Source of the DNA: Bradyrhizobium jicamae
GTDB lineage: Bacteria > Pseudomonadota > Alphaproteobacteria > Rhizobiales > Xanthobacteraceae
NCBI RefSeq assembly: GCF_018130215.1
Contig: NZ_JAFCKQ010000003.1
Coordinates: 218,884 to 282,883 of the forward strand
Reading direction: 5' to 3'
Length of the DNA stretch: 64,000 nucleotides
In this document: positions 1-8,767 of the stretch, one piece after another
How positions within the stretch are numbered: position 1 is the first letter of the stretch
Layout: every line of letters begins with the position of its first letter
Translations under genes and position numbers: made by a program
Notes under the pieces: generated by a model
Databases searched by the model: none
The model's input: only the letters and a program-made list of their open reading frames with translations
Told to the model about the DNA's origin: nothing

Positions 1-108
1 TAGGCAAGGGCCATCAGTGGCAAAAATGCAGCCGCATGCCGCCGCGTGGGATTACCCGGCGAAAACGATCTGATACGGTGACGGCGAAATTCCACCGGGA
101 GAACTTTC

Positions 109-717
109 ATGCGCAAGCTTTGGACCGTGCTGGCAGCGCTGGCGACCTTGAGCCTGACCAATTGCGGCTACAACGCGATCCAGAACAACGACGAGCAGGT
201 CAAGTCGAGCTGGTCGGAGGTGGTGAACCAGTACCAGCGGCGCGCCGATCTGGTGCCGAACCTCGTCAACTCGGTGAAGGGCTTTGCGCAGCAGGAGAAG
301 GATGTCCTGCTCGGCGTCACCAACGCGCGCGCCAAGGTCGGCAGCATCCAGGCGACGCCAGAGGTGCTGAACGACCCGGCCGCTTTCCAGAAATTCACGC
401 AGGCGCAGGGGGAACTCACAGGCGCGCTGTCTAAACTGCTCGTCGTCACCGAGAACTATCCGCAGCTGAAATCGGACGCGCTGTTCCGCGACCTGATGGC
501 GCAGCTCGAAGGCACCGAGAATCGCATCACGGTGGCGCGCAACCGCTACATCAAGGCGGTGCAGGAATATAACATCGGCATCCGCACCTTCCCGAACAAC
601 CTCACCGCGATGGCGTTCGGCTACAAGGAGAAGCCCAACTTCACGGTCGACAACGAGAAGGAGATCTCGACCGCGCCGAAGGTCGATTTCAACCCGACGC
701 CAGCGCCGTCGAAGTAG
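109..717 (+). CDS. lemA: LemA family lipoprotein
   Basis: 202 residues. The N-terminus is a hydrophobic signal ending in a lipobox-like SLTNC, so Cys19 is a probable lipidation site and the protein should sit on the outer face of a membrane. The remainder is the LemA helical domain, recognisable by the stretch WSEVVNQYQRRADLVPNLV (about 35-53) followed by heptad-rich helices and the ARNRYIKAVQEYN segment. A GGGAG Shine-Dalgarno lies 8 bases before the ATG. It is the first gene of a tight run with two TPM-domain genes. LemA-TPM pairs are common in bacteria, but their biochemical role is not settled. The family call is secure; function is unknown. Confidence 0.9.
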   Translation: MRKLWTVLAALATLSLTNCGYNAIQNNDEQVKSSWSEVVNQYQRRADLVPNLVNSVKGFAQQEKDVLLGVTNARAKVGSIQATPEVLNDPAAFQKFTQAQGELTGALSKLLVVTENYPQLKSDALFRDLMAQLEGTENRITVARNRYIKAVQEYNIGIRTFPNNLTAMAFGYKEKPNFTVDNEKEISTAPKVDFNPTPAPSK

Positions 718-737
718 CGGTGGCGCGGCCGATCGCG

Positions 738-1634
738 ATGAGCGCTGCTCGCGTCTTTCTGCTTGCCTTGCTGCTGGGCTTTATGTGTCCGGCGCTGGCC
801 GAGGTCGCGGTGCCGCAGCTCACCGGCCGCGTGGTCGACCAGACCGGGACACTGTCGGCGAGCGACATCGCCTCGCTCAACGACAGGCTCAAGGACCTGG
901 AGACGCGCAAGGGCGCGCAGATCGCGATCCTGATCGTGCCGACCACCGATGGGGAGCCGATCGAGCAGTTCTCGATCCGCGTTGCGGAAGCCTGGAAGAT
1001 CGGGCGCAAGAAGATCGACGACGGCGCGCTGCTCGTCATCGCCAGGAACGACCGGCATCTGCGCATAGAGGTCGGCTACGGCCTCGAAGGCGTGCTGAGC
1101 GACGTCATCACCCATCGCATCATCGACGAGGAGATTACGCCGAAATTCAAGGCCGGCGATTTCGCCGGCGGCATCTCGGCCGGCGTTGACAGGATGATCC
1201 GACTGGTCGATGGCGAGCAATTGCCAGCGCCGGAGCCCGCGCATTGGCAGGCCCCCGATCTGATCGATTTCGCCAATCCGGTGCTGATCTTCGCCGTCAT
1301 CATCGGCGCGGGCATCTTGCGCGCTGCGCTGGGACGGCTGCTCGGCTCGGTCGCGACGGGCGGCATCGTCGGCGTCTTCGCCTGGATGGTGGCCGGCTCG
1401 CTTGCCGCCGCCATCCTGGTCGGCCTGTTCGGCTTCGCCGCGGCGCTGATCTTCGGCGGGTTGAATTTCGGCGGTCCGGTGGTCGGCTCGGGGCCGTATC
1501 GACGCGGCGGCGGCTATCCCGGCGGATGGTCCGGCGGCGGGGGCTGGAGCAGCGGCTCGAGCTCGAGCGACAGTGGCGGCTTCAGCGGCGGGGGCGGCAG
1601 CTTCGGCGGCGGCGGCGCGTCAGGGAGCTGGTAG
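738..1634 (+). CDS. TPM domain protein, YgcG-like, exported
   Basis: About 298 residues. A signal peptide ending ...CPALA precedes the TPM (phosphatase-like) domain, seen in GRVVDQTGTLS, the KGAQIAILIVPTTDG strand and GYGLEGVLSD. Two hydrophobic segments follow around residues 180-240, and the tail is almost pure Gly/Ser, typical of YgcG proteins. It starts about 20 bases after the lemA stop, so the genes are probably co-transcribed. The ATG was chosen because it gives a compact signal peptide; a GTG at 720 in the same frame would add six residues and cannot be excluded. The family is certain; the catalytic role in bacteria is unproven. Confidence 0.85.
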   Translation: MSAARVFLLALLLGFMCPALAEVAVPQLTGRVVDQTGTLSASDIASLNDRLKDLETRKGAQIAILIVPTTDGEPIEQFSIRVAEAWKIGRKKIDDGALLVIARNDRHLRIEVGYGLEGVLSDVITHRIIDEEITPKFKAGDFAGGISAGVDRMIRLVDGEQLPAPEPAHWQAPDLIDFANPVLIFAVIIGAGILRAALGRLLGSVATGGIVGVFAWMVAGSLAAAILVGLFGFAAALIFGGLNFGGPVVGSGPYRRGGGYPGGWSGGGGWSSGSSSSDSGGFSGGGGSFGGGGASGSW

Positions 1635-1636
1635 CG

Positions 1637-2134
1637 ATGGGCATCAAACGCATCGGCAAGCATCTGCTCGAGCACCGTTGGCGGGTACGGCGCGATTTTC
1701 CGCCGCGCGTGCTCGACGCCATCGAGCGGGCGATCAAGGCCGGCGAGGCCACGCATTCCGGCCAGATCCGCTTCGTCGTCGAGGGCGCGCTGGACGGCGC
1801 ACCGCTGTTCCACGACCAGCCGGCGCGGGAGCGGGCGCTCGACGTGTTCTCGCATCTGCGGATCTGGGACACCCATCACAACAACGGCGTGCTGATCTAC
1901 CTCCTGCTGGCCGACCGTGACGTCGAGATCGTCGCCGACCGCGGCATCGACCTCAAGGTCGGCCGCGCGGGATGGGAAGCGATCTGCCGCGCGATGGAGG
2001 TCGATTTCAGGAGCGGCCGGTTCGAGCAGGGCGTGATCAGGGGAATCGAGGCGGTGTCGCGGGAGCTTGCGACGTACTTTCCGCCTGTGCCCGGTGGCCC
2101 GAACGAGTTGCCGGACAAGCCGGTGGTGATTTGA
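1637..2134 (+). CDS. TPM domain protein, cytoplasmic
   Basis: 165 residues without a signal peptide. It is a second TPM-domain protein, shown by SGQIRFVVEGAL, LRIWDTHHNNGVLIYLLL and VEIVADRGIDLKVG, and closely resembles the soluble TPM partner usually coded beside LemA/YgcG genes. Its ATG lies two bases after the preceding stop, which implies translational coupling and a three-gene operon with lemA. The same frame stays open for 393 bases upstream inside the previous gene, but that part reads as out-of-frame arginine-rich sequence and is not real. Function unknown; probably works with the two upstream proteins. Confidence 0.85.
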   Translation: MGIKRIGKHLLEHRWRVRRDFPPRVLDAIERAIKAGEATHSGQIRFVVEGALDGAPLFHDQPARERALDVFSHLRIWDTHHNNGVLIYLLLADRDVEIVADRGIDLKVGRAGWEAICRAMEVDFRSGRFEQGVIRGIEAVSRELATYFPPVPGGPNELPDKPVVI

Positions 2135-2146
2135 ATGAGTTCTTTG

Positions 2147-2200
2147 CGTCATTGCGAGCAACGGGTCGCGCGAATGCGCGCCCGATGGCTCGCAATGACG
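2147..2200. repeat. Short dispersed palindrome after the lemA operon
   Basis: A perfect 13-base inverted repeat, CGTCATTGCGAGC at 2147-2159 and its complement at 2188-2200, encloses a GC-rich loop. The arms match in type the GTCATTGCGAGC palindromes seen again at 10100-10181 and, in part, at 28902-28952 in this window, so it is one copy of an interspersed family. It lies between the ends of two convergent genes and could also serve as a bidirectional transcription stop. No T-run is present. Confidence 0.75.
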
Positions 2201-2210
2201 GGTAGAAAGA

Positions 2211-2825
2211 TTACGCCTTCGCCGATGGCCGCGCGCCGACGCGGTTGAACCAGGCCACGATGTTGGTGTTCGACTGGTCGAGCGGCTGGCCCACCTGGTT
2301 GCCGAACTCGAGCCAGCAAAACAGCAGGATGTCGGCGAGCGTGAAGCGCCTGCCGCAGATATATTCGCGGCCGTCGGACATCTGGCTGTCGAGCCATTTG
2401 ATGCGATTGGCGGCGATCATCTTCAGGCCGGGCGAGGCGTCGGGCGCGACCGGGATGCGCTTCTCGAAGAACTTCAGCGCCTCGCCGAAGCGATAGCCAT
2501 TGGCAAGCGGCTCGGCAATGTTGAGGTCGAGGCGGCGGGTCCACATCCGGCTCTCGGCGCGTTCCTCGGCCGTCGTACCGATCATCGCGGGCGAAGGATG
2601 CTTTTCCTCGAGATATTCGCAGATCGGGACGACCTCGGAGAGGTAGCTGCCGTTGTCGAGCTCGAGCGTCGGCATCTGGCCGTGCGGATTGCGCTTCAGA
2701 TGCGCCTCCTGCCGGTTCTCGCCGCCGCGCAGGTCGACGGTCTGCTTGGGGATCTCGATGCCCTTCTCCGCCATGAACATGCGCACGATGCGCGGATTCG
2801 GTCCGATCGAGTCGTAAAGCTTCAT
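2211..2825 (-). CDS. Glutathione S-transferase family protein
   Basis: 204 residues. The thioredoxin-like N-terminal domain starts MKLYDSIGPNPRIVRMF and carries the conserved GQMPTLELD and SYLSEVVPICEYLEE segments that bind glutathione; the all-helical C-terminal domain includes the ICGRRFTLADILLFC motif with the structural Asp. The ATG at 2825 was chosen over one 22 codons upstream because GGGAG sits 6 bases ahead of it and family proteins begin at this residue. Substrate cannot be inferred. It is transcribed alone toward the lemA operon. Confidence 0.88.
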   Translation of the reverse strand: MKLYDSIGPNPRIVRMFMAEKGIEIPKQTVDLRGGENRQEAHLKRNPHGQMPTLELDNGSYLSEVVPICEYLEEKHPSPAMIGTTAEERAESRMWTRRLDLNIAEPLANGYRFGEALKFFEKRIPVAPDASPGLKMIAANRIKWLDSQMSDGREYICGRRFTLADILLFCWLEFGNQVGQPLDQSNTNIVAWFNRVGARPSAKA

Positions 2826-2970
2826 GTCTCGCTCCCTGTTATCAGGCATTGTTGTTGGCGCTGTTGAACAGGCCGCGGAAGGTTTTGTCAAATGACTTGC
2901 GCCCGCGCGTGCTCACACGGAATTGAGCGGCGCGGGAAAGACGCGCGAGGTGCACGCGTTCGCTTGTGCG

Positions 2971-4284
2971 TCACTGCGCCGGTTGAGGTGCGATCTCGGG
3001 TACGGCAGGCCGCCCGCGATACATCGACAGGCCGACCAGGCCGACGGCCGCGGCGAACAGGATGTAATAGACGGGCGCTGTCTTGTCGCCCGTCGCCGCA
3101 ACCAGCCAGGTGTTGATGAACGGCGCTAGTCCGCCGAACAGCATCACCGCCAGATTGTACATCAGTGAGGCTCCGGTCGAGCGAACGCCGACCGGGAAGA
3201 TTTCGGTCATGAACGCCGGCATCGGCCCGGCCAACACGCCCAGGAAAACCGCGACGATCTGCAGCTGCCAGAGATTCGTGGTCGTGGGAGCGGCGACCAG
3301 CCGCTGCAGCATCAGGTAGAACAGCGCGGCATAGATGACCAGCGACGGAATGAGCACGGCACGGCGGCCGATCCGGTCCGACAGCGCCCCGGTGGCCACG
3401 GCAATCCCTGCATTGGCAAGGCTGATGAAGAGCAGGCCCATCTGCGCATTCAGCAGCGGCAGTTTCAGCTCGGCCACCGCATAGGTCGGAAGGAAGATCG
3501 CATTGACGTAATTGATCGCGGTGCCGGCAGCGATCAGGCAGAACGAGGCTATCAGTTCGACCGGATGATCGGAAAACAGCTGGCCGAGCGTGGTCCTCTT
3601 CGCCGGTTGCGCCGCCGCGGCTTTCTCGGCGAGATAGGCTTGGAAGTCGGGAGATTCGTCACACCGCTGGCGGAGGTACCACCCGGTCGGCCCGATCAGG
3701 ATGCCGAGGATGAACGGCACGCGCCAACCCCAGCTCGCGAAGGCATCTGCCGACAGGCCGAGATTGAGGCCGATCGCCATGGTTGCACCGATGGCGAATG
3801 CCAGGTTTTGCGAAACCATCTGGAACGAGCCGAAAAGGCCGCGCCGGCCGGGCGGTGCGAATTCGATCAGCATCGCACTGGCGCTGCCGAATTCGCCGCC
3901 GGCGGAAAAGCCCTGGATCAGGCGCGCCAGCAGCAACAGCAGCGGCGCCGCGATCCCGATCGCGCCAAAGGTCGGCAGCAGGCCGAGCAGACCGGTGCCG
4001 ACAGCCATCAGCGTGATCATGACGACCAGCGCCTTCTTGCGGCCGTGCTTGTCCGCGTAGAGGCCGAACACCAGGCCGCCCAATGGCCTCGCCGCAAACG
4101 CGATGCCGAACGTGGCGAAGGTGAGCAGCAGCGACGAGCTTGGATTGTCTGCGGGAAAGAACAGCTTGCTGATGATGCCTGCGAACAGGCCAAACACGGT
4201 GAAGTCGAACCATTCCAGCGCATTGCCGATGGTCGACGAAATCACCACCCGGCGGCGCATCTGCGCCATCGCGTCCTTGTCCAT
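2971..4284 (-). CDS. MFS transporter, metabolite:H+ symporter (MHS) family
   Basis: 437 residues with about 12 membrane spans. MHS hallmarks are the start RRVVISSTIGNALEWFDF, the ARPLGGLVFGLYADKHGRKK loop between helices 2 and 3, and the RLIQGFSAGGEFG segment. Relatives include ProP, KgtP and other proton symporters for organic acids or osmolytes, so uptake of a small carboxylate or betaine is likely, but the substrate is not visible. The start at 4284 has a GGGGAG 9 bases upstream. It is a single gene between the GST and the hydrolase pair. Confidence 0.88.
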   Translation of the reverse strand: MDKDAMAQMRRRVVISSTIGNALEWFDFTVFGLFAGIISKLFFPADNPSSSLLLTFATFGIAFAARPLGGLVFGLYADKHGRKKALVVMITLMAVGTGLLGLLPTFGAIGIAAPLLLLLARLIQGFSAGGEFGSASAMLIEFAPPGRRGLFGSFQMVSQNLAFAIGATMAIGLNLGLSADAFASWGWRVPFILGILIGPTGWYLRQRCDESPDFQAYLAEKAAAAQPAKRTTLGQLFSDHPVELIASFCLIAAGTAINYVNAIFLPTYAVAELKLPLLNAQMGLLFISLANAGIAVATGALSDRIGRRAVLIPSLVIYAALFYLMLQRLVAAPTTTNLWQLQIVAVFLGVLAGPMPAFMTEIFPVGVRSTGASLMYNLAVMLFGGLAPFINTWLVAATGDKTAPVYYILFAAAVGLVGLSMYRGRPAVPEIAPQPAQ

Positions 4285-4394
4285 CCGTCCGTCTCCCCGT
4301 TGTCGGCGACGGCTTGTCCTGCCGCGCTCGTTGCGTTGTTCGGTCGATCCTAGTGCAAAGTGATGTCGGACCACAACGGGTGGCGCGGGCAGCG

Positions 4395-5204
4395 TCAGTC
4401 GTCGAGCTTGTTGAGGTCGCGCACCGACTGCATGATCGGCTCGAAATTGGAGCGCGCGTCGAGCGCGTCGAACAGTTGCGCAGTGTCGTCGAGCAGCGCA
4501 TGCGAGCGCTGCAGCGCGATCCGCACGTCGTCGTGTGGCGTATCGGACAGCCGGCCGTGGCCTGACAGCAGGATTTTCGAACTCAGCCCTTTCAGCCGCT
4601 CCAGCGACTGGATGTAGTCGGCGATCGAGCCGGAGCCGAACACGCCCCCCATCACGCCACCCGGCATCAAGGTGTCGGCGGCGAACAACAGGCCCTTGTC
4701 CTGGTCGAACAGCGTGATGCAGGCCGAGGTATGGCCCGGCGTGTACATCACGTTGAGGCGGAAATTGCCGAGGTCGATCAGGTTGCCTTCCTCGAGCCAG
4801 AGGTCGATCTCGATCGGCACGTTCGGCTCGTTGAACATCTTGCGCAGCATCGAGAAGTCGTCGCGCAGCATGATCTTGTTGGCGGCGAGCCGGTGCGCGG
4901 CGATATAGGCGCGGCCGTGGAAATGATAGGCCGCGCCGATGTGATCGAGATGCTCGTGGCTCAGCACCACCATGTCGATCATGTCCGGCGTCACGCCGAC
5001 ATGCGCGAGGCAGGCGAGCAGATGCGGGAAATTGCTCGACAGCCCGACGTCGATCAGGATCGTCCGCCTGCTGCCGCGCACCAGATAGGCGTTGGCGGCG
5101 CGGTTCTTGAACCGGATCTGGTAGACGTCGTCGGCGGCCTGGATCAGCGTCGCGACGTCGCTGTCGAACAGGGTCTTGAACGGGCTCGGCCGGCGATCGC
5201 TCAT
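4395..5204 (-). CDS. Metallo-beta-lactamase fold hydrolase
   Basis: 269 residues. The metal-binding signature SHEHLDH (His83, His85, Asp87, His88) is intact, followed by PGHTSA (His158) and FAADT (Asp177), and a late SGHGR that supplies the last His, so a dinuclear metal site is expected. The substrate is unknown; relatives include thioesterases, lactonases and glyoxalase II. The start overlaps the stop of the upstream cyclic-nucleotide-binding gene by four bases (ATGA), so the two are translated together, which suggests that a cNMP signal and this hydrolase serve one process. Confidence 0.88.
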   Translation of the reverse strand: MSDRRPSPFKTLFDSDVATLIQAADDVYQIRFKNRAANAYLVRGSRRTILIDVGLSSNFPHLLACLAHVGVTPDMIDMVVLSHEHLDHIGAAYHFHGRAYIAAHRLAANKIMLRDDFSMLRKMFNEPNVPIEIDLWLEEGNLIDLGNFRLNVMYTPGHTSACITLFDQDKGLLFAADTLMPGGVMGGVFGSGSIADYIQSLERLKGLSSKILLSGHGRLSDTPHDDVRIALQRSHALLDDTAQLFDALDARSNFEPIMQSVRDLNKLDD

Positions 5205-5575
5205 GGGGCGGCCGCCGTCCGGTAGGTGACGTTGTTGGAGGCGCGCAGGCGCTTCGACAGCGCGTCCATCACCATCAGCGCGAAAGCCGGCTGCTGGCTG
5301 ACGAGATAGACGAAGCGGGCGTGGTTGATGCGCATCACGCGTGTAGAGGGTGCGGCGGCGATGGCGGTCGCGGAGCGCGACGAGCCGTCGATGACAGCCA
5401 TCTCGCCGAAGAACTCGCCCTTGCCGAGGGTCACGATGACGGTCTTGTGATCGCCGTTGATCTTTGCGATCTCGACCTGGCCGTCGAGCACGACGAAAAG
5501 TTCGCGCCCGCTCGAGCCCTCCTCGAAAATGACGTCACCGACATCAAATTCCTTGACGCATTTCTCGATCGTCAT
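5201..5575 (-). CDS. Cyclic nucleotide-binding domain protein
   Basis: 124 residues, essentially one CRP-type cNMP-binding beta-barrel with no DNA-binding domain. Visible markers are the GDVIFEEGSSGRELFVVLDG strand region, the phosphate-binding cassette GEFFGEMAVIDGSSRSATA (with the Glu and Arg that hold cAMP) and a C-terminal helix. Alternative starts exist at 5611 and 5650; 5575 was taken because a GGGGACGG lies just upstream and the fold begins here. It overlaps the hydrolase gene by 4 bases. The window also codes a likely adenylate cyclase at 19484-21241, although any link is conjecture. Confidence 0.85.
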   Translation of the reverse strand: MTIEKCVKEFDVGDVIFEEGSSGRELFVVLDGQVEIAKINGDHKTVIVTLGKGEFFGEMAVIDGSSRSATAIAAAPSTRVMRINHARFVYLVSQQPAFALMVMDALSKRLRASNNVTYRTAAAP

Positions 5576-5794
5576 GACCGTCCCCGCCTTCTGGCTGGAT
5601 TGACGCGCCATGTTAGTCGGGAAAGCAGCGGGCGCAAACGGAGCACGCACGGATTGCCGCAGGGCAGCATCGGCCCAAATCCGACCCGAAAATTCCCTAA
5701 AATTTCCGTAAGCCGGCGTTCAATCGTGGTTCCGGTAAGGATTTCGCAAGCAATAAAAGTTACCAAATTCTCAACCCAGTCTGGAGACTTTGAA

Positions 5795-6790
5795 GTGAGT
5801 GAGCAGCAGAGCGAGCCGGTCAGCGCTGAAACCGGTGCCGAAACGGCGGCGAAGCCCGAGCAGGTCGCGGCCGTGGCCCAGATCGAGGCTCCCAGACTGT
5901 CGCCCGATCAGGAAGCGACGTCGCCCGAGGCGGATGTGAAGCCAGATGCGCCCCGGATGGAGACGTCGAAGATCGAGCCGGTCAAGGTCGACCAGCCTGA
6001 CATGGGCGTTCCCGAGCTCGGAACCGGCAAGCGCGACGAGCCGCGTTTCCCGGGTAAGCTCATGATCATGGCGCCCGCTGAGCGCGCCTGGGACCATGAG
6101 GAGACCGCCGCCAAGCCGACGGCCGAGCAACCCGCCAAATCGTCCGGCGGTCCCCGGTTCGCTGCGATGGCGGCCATCGTGGCGCTGGCCACGGTCGCAG
6201 GCGCCGTCGGCGGCGCGCTGGCGACCGCGGGTCTTGGCCATTTCACCACGTCAGCCGTCGCGTCCGCCAAGGATACGAAGGACACGACCAGGGACGCGGT
6301 CCAAACATCGATTGCCCGGATCGACGGCGAAATCCAGGCCCTGAAGTCCAGCATCGACCAGACCGCGAGGACTGGTGCAACCCAGCTCAACAAGACCAAT
6401 GACCGTCTCGACAAGTTCGAGAAGGCGCAGGCCGAGCCGATGGCGAAGCTCACCAAGCTCAGCGAAGCCGTCGACAAGCTGCGCGCCGCACCGCCGGTGA
6501 CTGCCGCTGCGGCTCCGACGCAAGTCGCTGCGCGGGAGACCACGGGCACCGTCACGTCGCCGGCGACGGCGGCCGCCGCACCCAAGGTCGAAGTCGGCCG
6601 CCTGCCGGTGGTCGAAGGCTGGGCCCTCCGGGACGTCGGCCATGGTGCCGCGCTGATCGAGGGCCGCCAGGGCATGTATGAGGTCTATGCCGGCGATCCC
6701 GTCCCCGGTCTCGGCCGCATCGACGCCATCCGCAAGCAGGATGGCCGCTGGGTCGTGGTCACCAGCAAGGGCCTGATCGTCGCGCGCTGA
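5795..6790 (+). CDS. Membrane-anchored protein of unknown function
   Basis: 331 residues starting at GTG, with GGAG 8 bases upstream. Residues 1-118 are an acidic, Ala/Pro/Glu-rich cytoplasmic part; 121-147 form one Ala-rich membrane helix; then comes a Lys/Asp/Ala coiled-coil-like stretch (about 155-230), a Thr/Ala linker and a compact C-terminal domain with WALRDVGHGAALIEGR and GRWVVVTSKGLIVAR. This N-in architecture with a small C-terminal beta domain resembles envelope or pilus-assembly accessory proteins, but I do not recognise the family. An intrinsic terminator follows 23 bases after the stop. Confidence 0.75.
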   Translation: MSEQQSEPVSAETGAETAAKPEQVAAVAQIEAPRLSPDQEATSPEADVKPDAPRMETSKIEPVKVDQPDMGVPELGTGKRDEPRFPGKLMIMAPAERAWDHEETAAKPTAEQPAKSSGGPRFAAMAAIVALATVAGAVGGALATAGLGHFTTSAVASAKDTKDTTRDAVQTSIARIDGEIQALKSSIDQTARTGATQLNKTNDRLDKFEKAQAEPMAKLTKLSEAVDKLRAAPPVTAAAAPTQVAARETTGTVTSPATAAAAPKVEVGRLPVVEGWALRDVGHGAALIEGRQGMYEVYAGDPVPGLGRIDAIRKQDGRWVVVTSKGLIVAR

Positions 6791-6812
6791 TTGCCGAAAG
6801 GCGACGAAAGCG

Positions 6813-6845
6813 AGGCGCTTCACTGCGATGTGAAGCGCCTTTTTT
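6813..6845 (+). terminator. Intrinsic terminator
   Basis: AGGCGCTTCAC (6813-6823) pairs perfectly with GTGAAGCGCCT (6830-6840) around a 6-base loop and is followed by TTTTT. It lies just after the stop of the membrane-anchored protein and ends that single-gene transcript. Confidence 0.9.
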
Positions 6846-6881
6846 CTTGAATAGGTTTCGCCGCGCGGTGTTACTGACGGC

Positions 6882-8429
6882 ATGAACCGCGCGCTGAGAT
6901 GTCTCCTGACCATGTCCGTCCTGCTCTGCGGCGCTTCGGTCGCGCATGCGGGCGACGAGCGCCCGCTCGAACGCGGAGTTGCGATCATCGACCCCGCCAT
7001 CCTGCGCACGCTCGATCAGGGACGGTTCGGCCTCGGCCGCATGCTGTTGCCGGAGCGTTCCGCAGCTGCGCCGCTCGCCAACAGCGCGCTGTTCGGATTG
7101 CCGTCGATGCTTGGGGTGCGCGAGTCGCTCGAGCGCGAATTCGACCGCTATGTCGAGAACCACAAGGCCAGTTTGCCGAACGAGAGTATCGGCGTCGGCG
7201 ACGGCTTTGCGTTCCAGCTGTTCGACCGCAGCCTGTTCGCATCGCCCGACGTCCGCTTCGTGCTGTCAGGCATCGTCAACCGCATGGACCGCGCCTATGT
7301 GGCGCCGGCGAGCTGCGGCGAGATCAGGCTGATCTACCGCCTGACCCGCACCGATGCGCCGCTGATCGGCGAAAACGCAGTATCGCAGCGGCTGCCGATG
7401 ACGCTGAACCTGGTGCTGAAGGCGAAGGGCGACGCCAACGACGCGTCGATCAGCTGTCGCGAGATCGCGCGGCGCTGGCTCGCCACGGCTGCGACTTCGC
7501 CGACGATGGACAGGCTGTTCGGCAAGGACGGACCGCTCGACCTGGTCGATGCCGGGAATATCGAACGGATCGAGACCAATCTGCAGATCGCCCACGCGCC
7601 GAAATCGACGGTGCGCGACTTCCGCACCGACTATCTCCTGAAGGTGTTCGACTATGACCGCCAGACCAGGCGCTTCGTCGAATCGCCGTTGGAAAACCAG
7701 ATCGATCGCGATCGCATCCTGGCCGATGAAGGCTTGCGGCGCGAGTTCAAGGCGTGGCTGCTCGACCCCAGGCATTTCGCCGAGTTCGATCGCGGCACGC
7801 TCGTGATCCCCGACAAGTTCCTCGCGACCGGTGCCGTCGCGCCGACCCCGGTCGGGTTCGACGCCAGTGATCTCGAGCCCGAATTCGGGCTGGTGCAGGG
7901 CGAGGGCGTCAATGGCAAGGCGGTGTTCTCGGAGGACGACGTGGTCGGCGCGTTGCAGAAGGCCGCGACCGATGGCACGCACTTGCAGAACATCCGCTCG
8001 GTCGCGGGCTTCGAGCGGCGTCTCAACGACGTCACCTGCGCCGGTTGCCACCAGACCCGCGGCATCGGCGGCTTTCACTTTCCGGGCGTCGACTGGATGG
8101 CCGCGAAACCGTCGAATTCGACCGTGGTGCCGGCGTCGCCGCATTTCTTCGGTGACCAGGTTCGCCGCCGCGATATCCTCGCGAGCATGAGCGACGGCAA
8201 GGCGCCGGACTATTCGCGCGGCTTCTCCAGCCGACCGCAGATGCGCGGCAGCACCGAGCTCGCCGGGACCGAATACAGCGACGGCTGGGGTGCGCATTGT
8301 TATCTTCCCGGCGCGAAACCAGCCGAGGCCGATCGCAGTTTCCGCGGCTGGACCTGCGCCGAAGGGCTCGCGTGCCAGGTCGCCGGCCAGACCACGCGCA
8401 TGGGCATGTGCTTCGTGAAGGGACGGTAG
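6882..8429 (+). CDS. Exported protein with a single CxxCH heme-type motif
   Basis: 515 residues. Residues 1-24 are a signal peptide ending in SVAHA. Most of the protein has no family I recognise. Cys386-Ala-Gly-Cys389-His390 in TCAGCHQTRGIGGFHFPG is a good c-type heme attachment motif, and additional cysteines near the C-terminus (HCYLPG, WTCAEGLACQ, MCFVKG) could form disulfides, so a periplasmic monoheme or redox protein is plausible. Repeated DYDRQTRRF-like aromatic stretches recall carbohydrate-surface proteins but give no firm homology. It is flanked by a terminator and a small membrane protein and is probably monocistronic. Confidence 0.75.
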   Translation: MNRALRCLLTMSVLLCGASVAHAGDERPLERGVAIIDPAILRTLDQGRFGLGRMLLPERSAAAPLANSALFGLPSMLGVRESLEREFDRYVENHKASLPNESIGVGDGFAFQLFDRSLFASPDVRFVLSGIVNRMDRAYVAPASCGEIRLIYRLTRTDAPLIGENAVSQRLPMTLNLVLKAKGDANDASISCREIARRWLATAATSPTMDRLFGKDGPLDLVDAGNIERIETNLQIAHAPKSTVRDFRTDYLLKVFDYDRQTRRFVESPLENQIDRDRILADEGLRREFKAWLLDPRHFAEFDRGTLVIPDKFLATGAVAPTPVGFDASDLEPEFGLVQGEGVNGKAVFSEDDVVGALQKAATDGTHLQNIRSVAGFERRLNDVTCAGCHQTRGIGGFHFPGVDWMAAKPSNSTVVPASPHFFGDQVRRRDILASMSDGKAPDYSRGFSSRPQMRGSTELAGTEYSDGWGAHCYLPGAKPAEADRSFRGWTCAEGLACQVAGQTTRMGMCFVKGR

Positions 8430-8550
8430 CGGATTGCATGCCGCCTCGTCCGTCCCGGCGGAACGGATCCGACCCGCCAGGCGTCATTATCTGATGCTAC
8501 ACTGAACGCAGCGACCAGGACCTGAACAGCCCTCGAGCGGAGACCGGCCG

Positions 8551-8715
8551 ATGAGTGCGCCCGACCAGGACAAGCAGCGCGACCGCGAGATCGCGGCGAA
8601 CGAGGCGGAGCGTCAGGCGGCCAGCGCCGTCCGTGTCAGCAGCTGGGCGATCGGGCTCGCGGTCGTTATCGGCGTCGTCGTGGTCGCGATCGTCTGGGCC
8701 TGGCTGAAGCGCTGA
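8551..8715 (+). CDS. Small single-pass membrane protein (54 aa)
   Basis: A short open frame starting ATG with GGAG 8 bases upstream. The first 30 residues are highly charged (MSAPDQDKQRDREIAANEAE), and the rest is one strongly hydrophobic helix, SWAIGLAVVIGVVVVAIVWA, ending WLKR. The charged-then-hydrophobic layout, codon usage and ribosome site support a real gene. Function unknown. Confidence 0.65.
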   Translation: MSAPDQDKQRDREIAANEAERQAASAVRVSSWAIGLAVVIGVVVVAIVWAWLKR

Positions 8716-8767
8716 ACCATTTCCTCTCCCCGCGAGAGCGGCGCGAGGGCGAACCAGCAGCCGGCCC

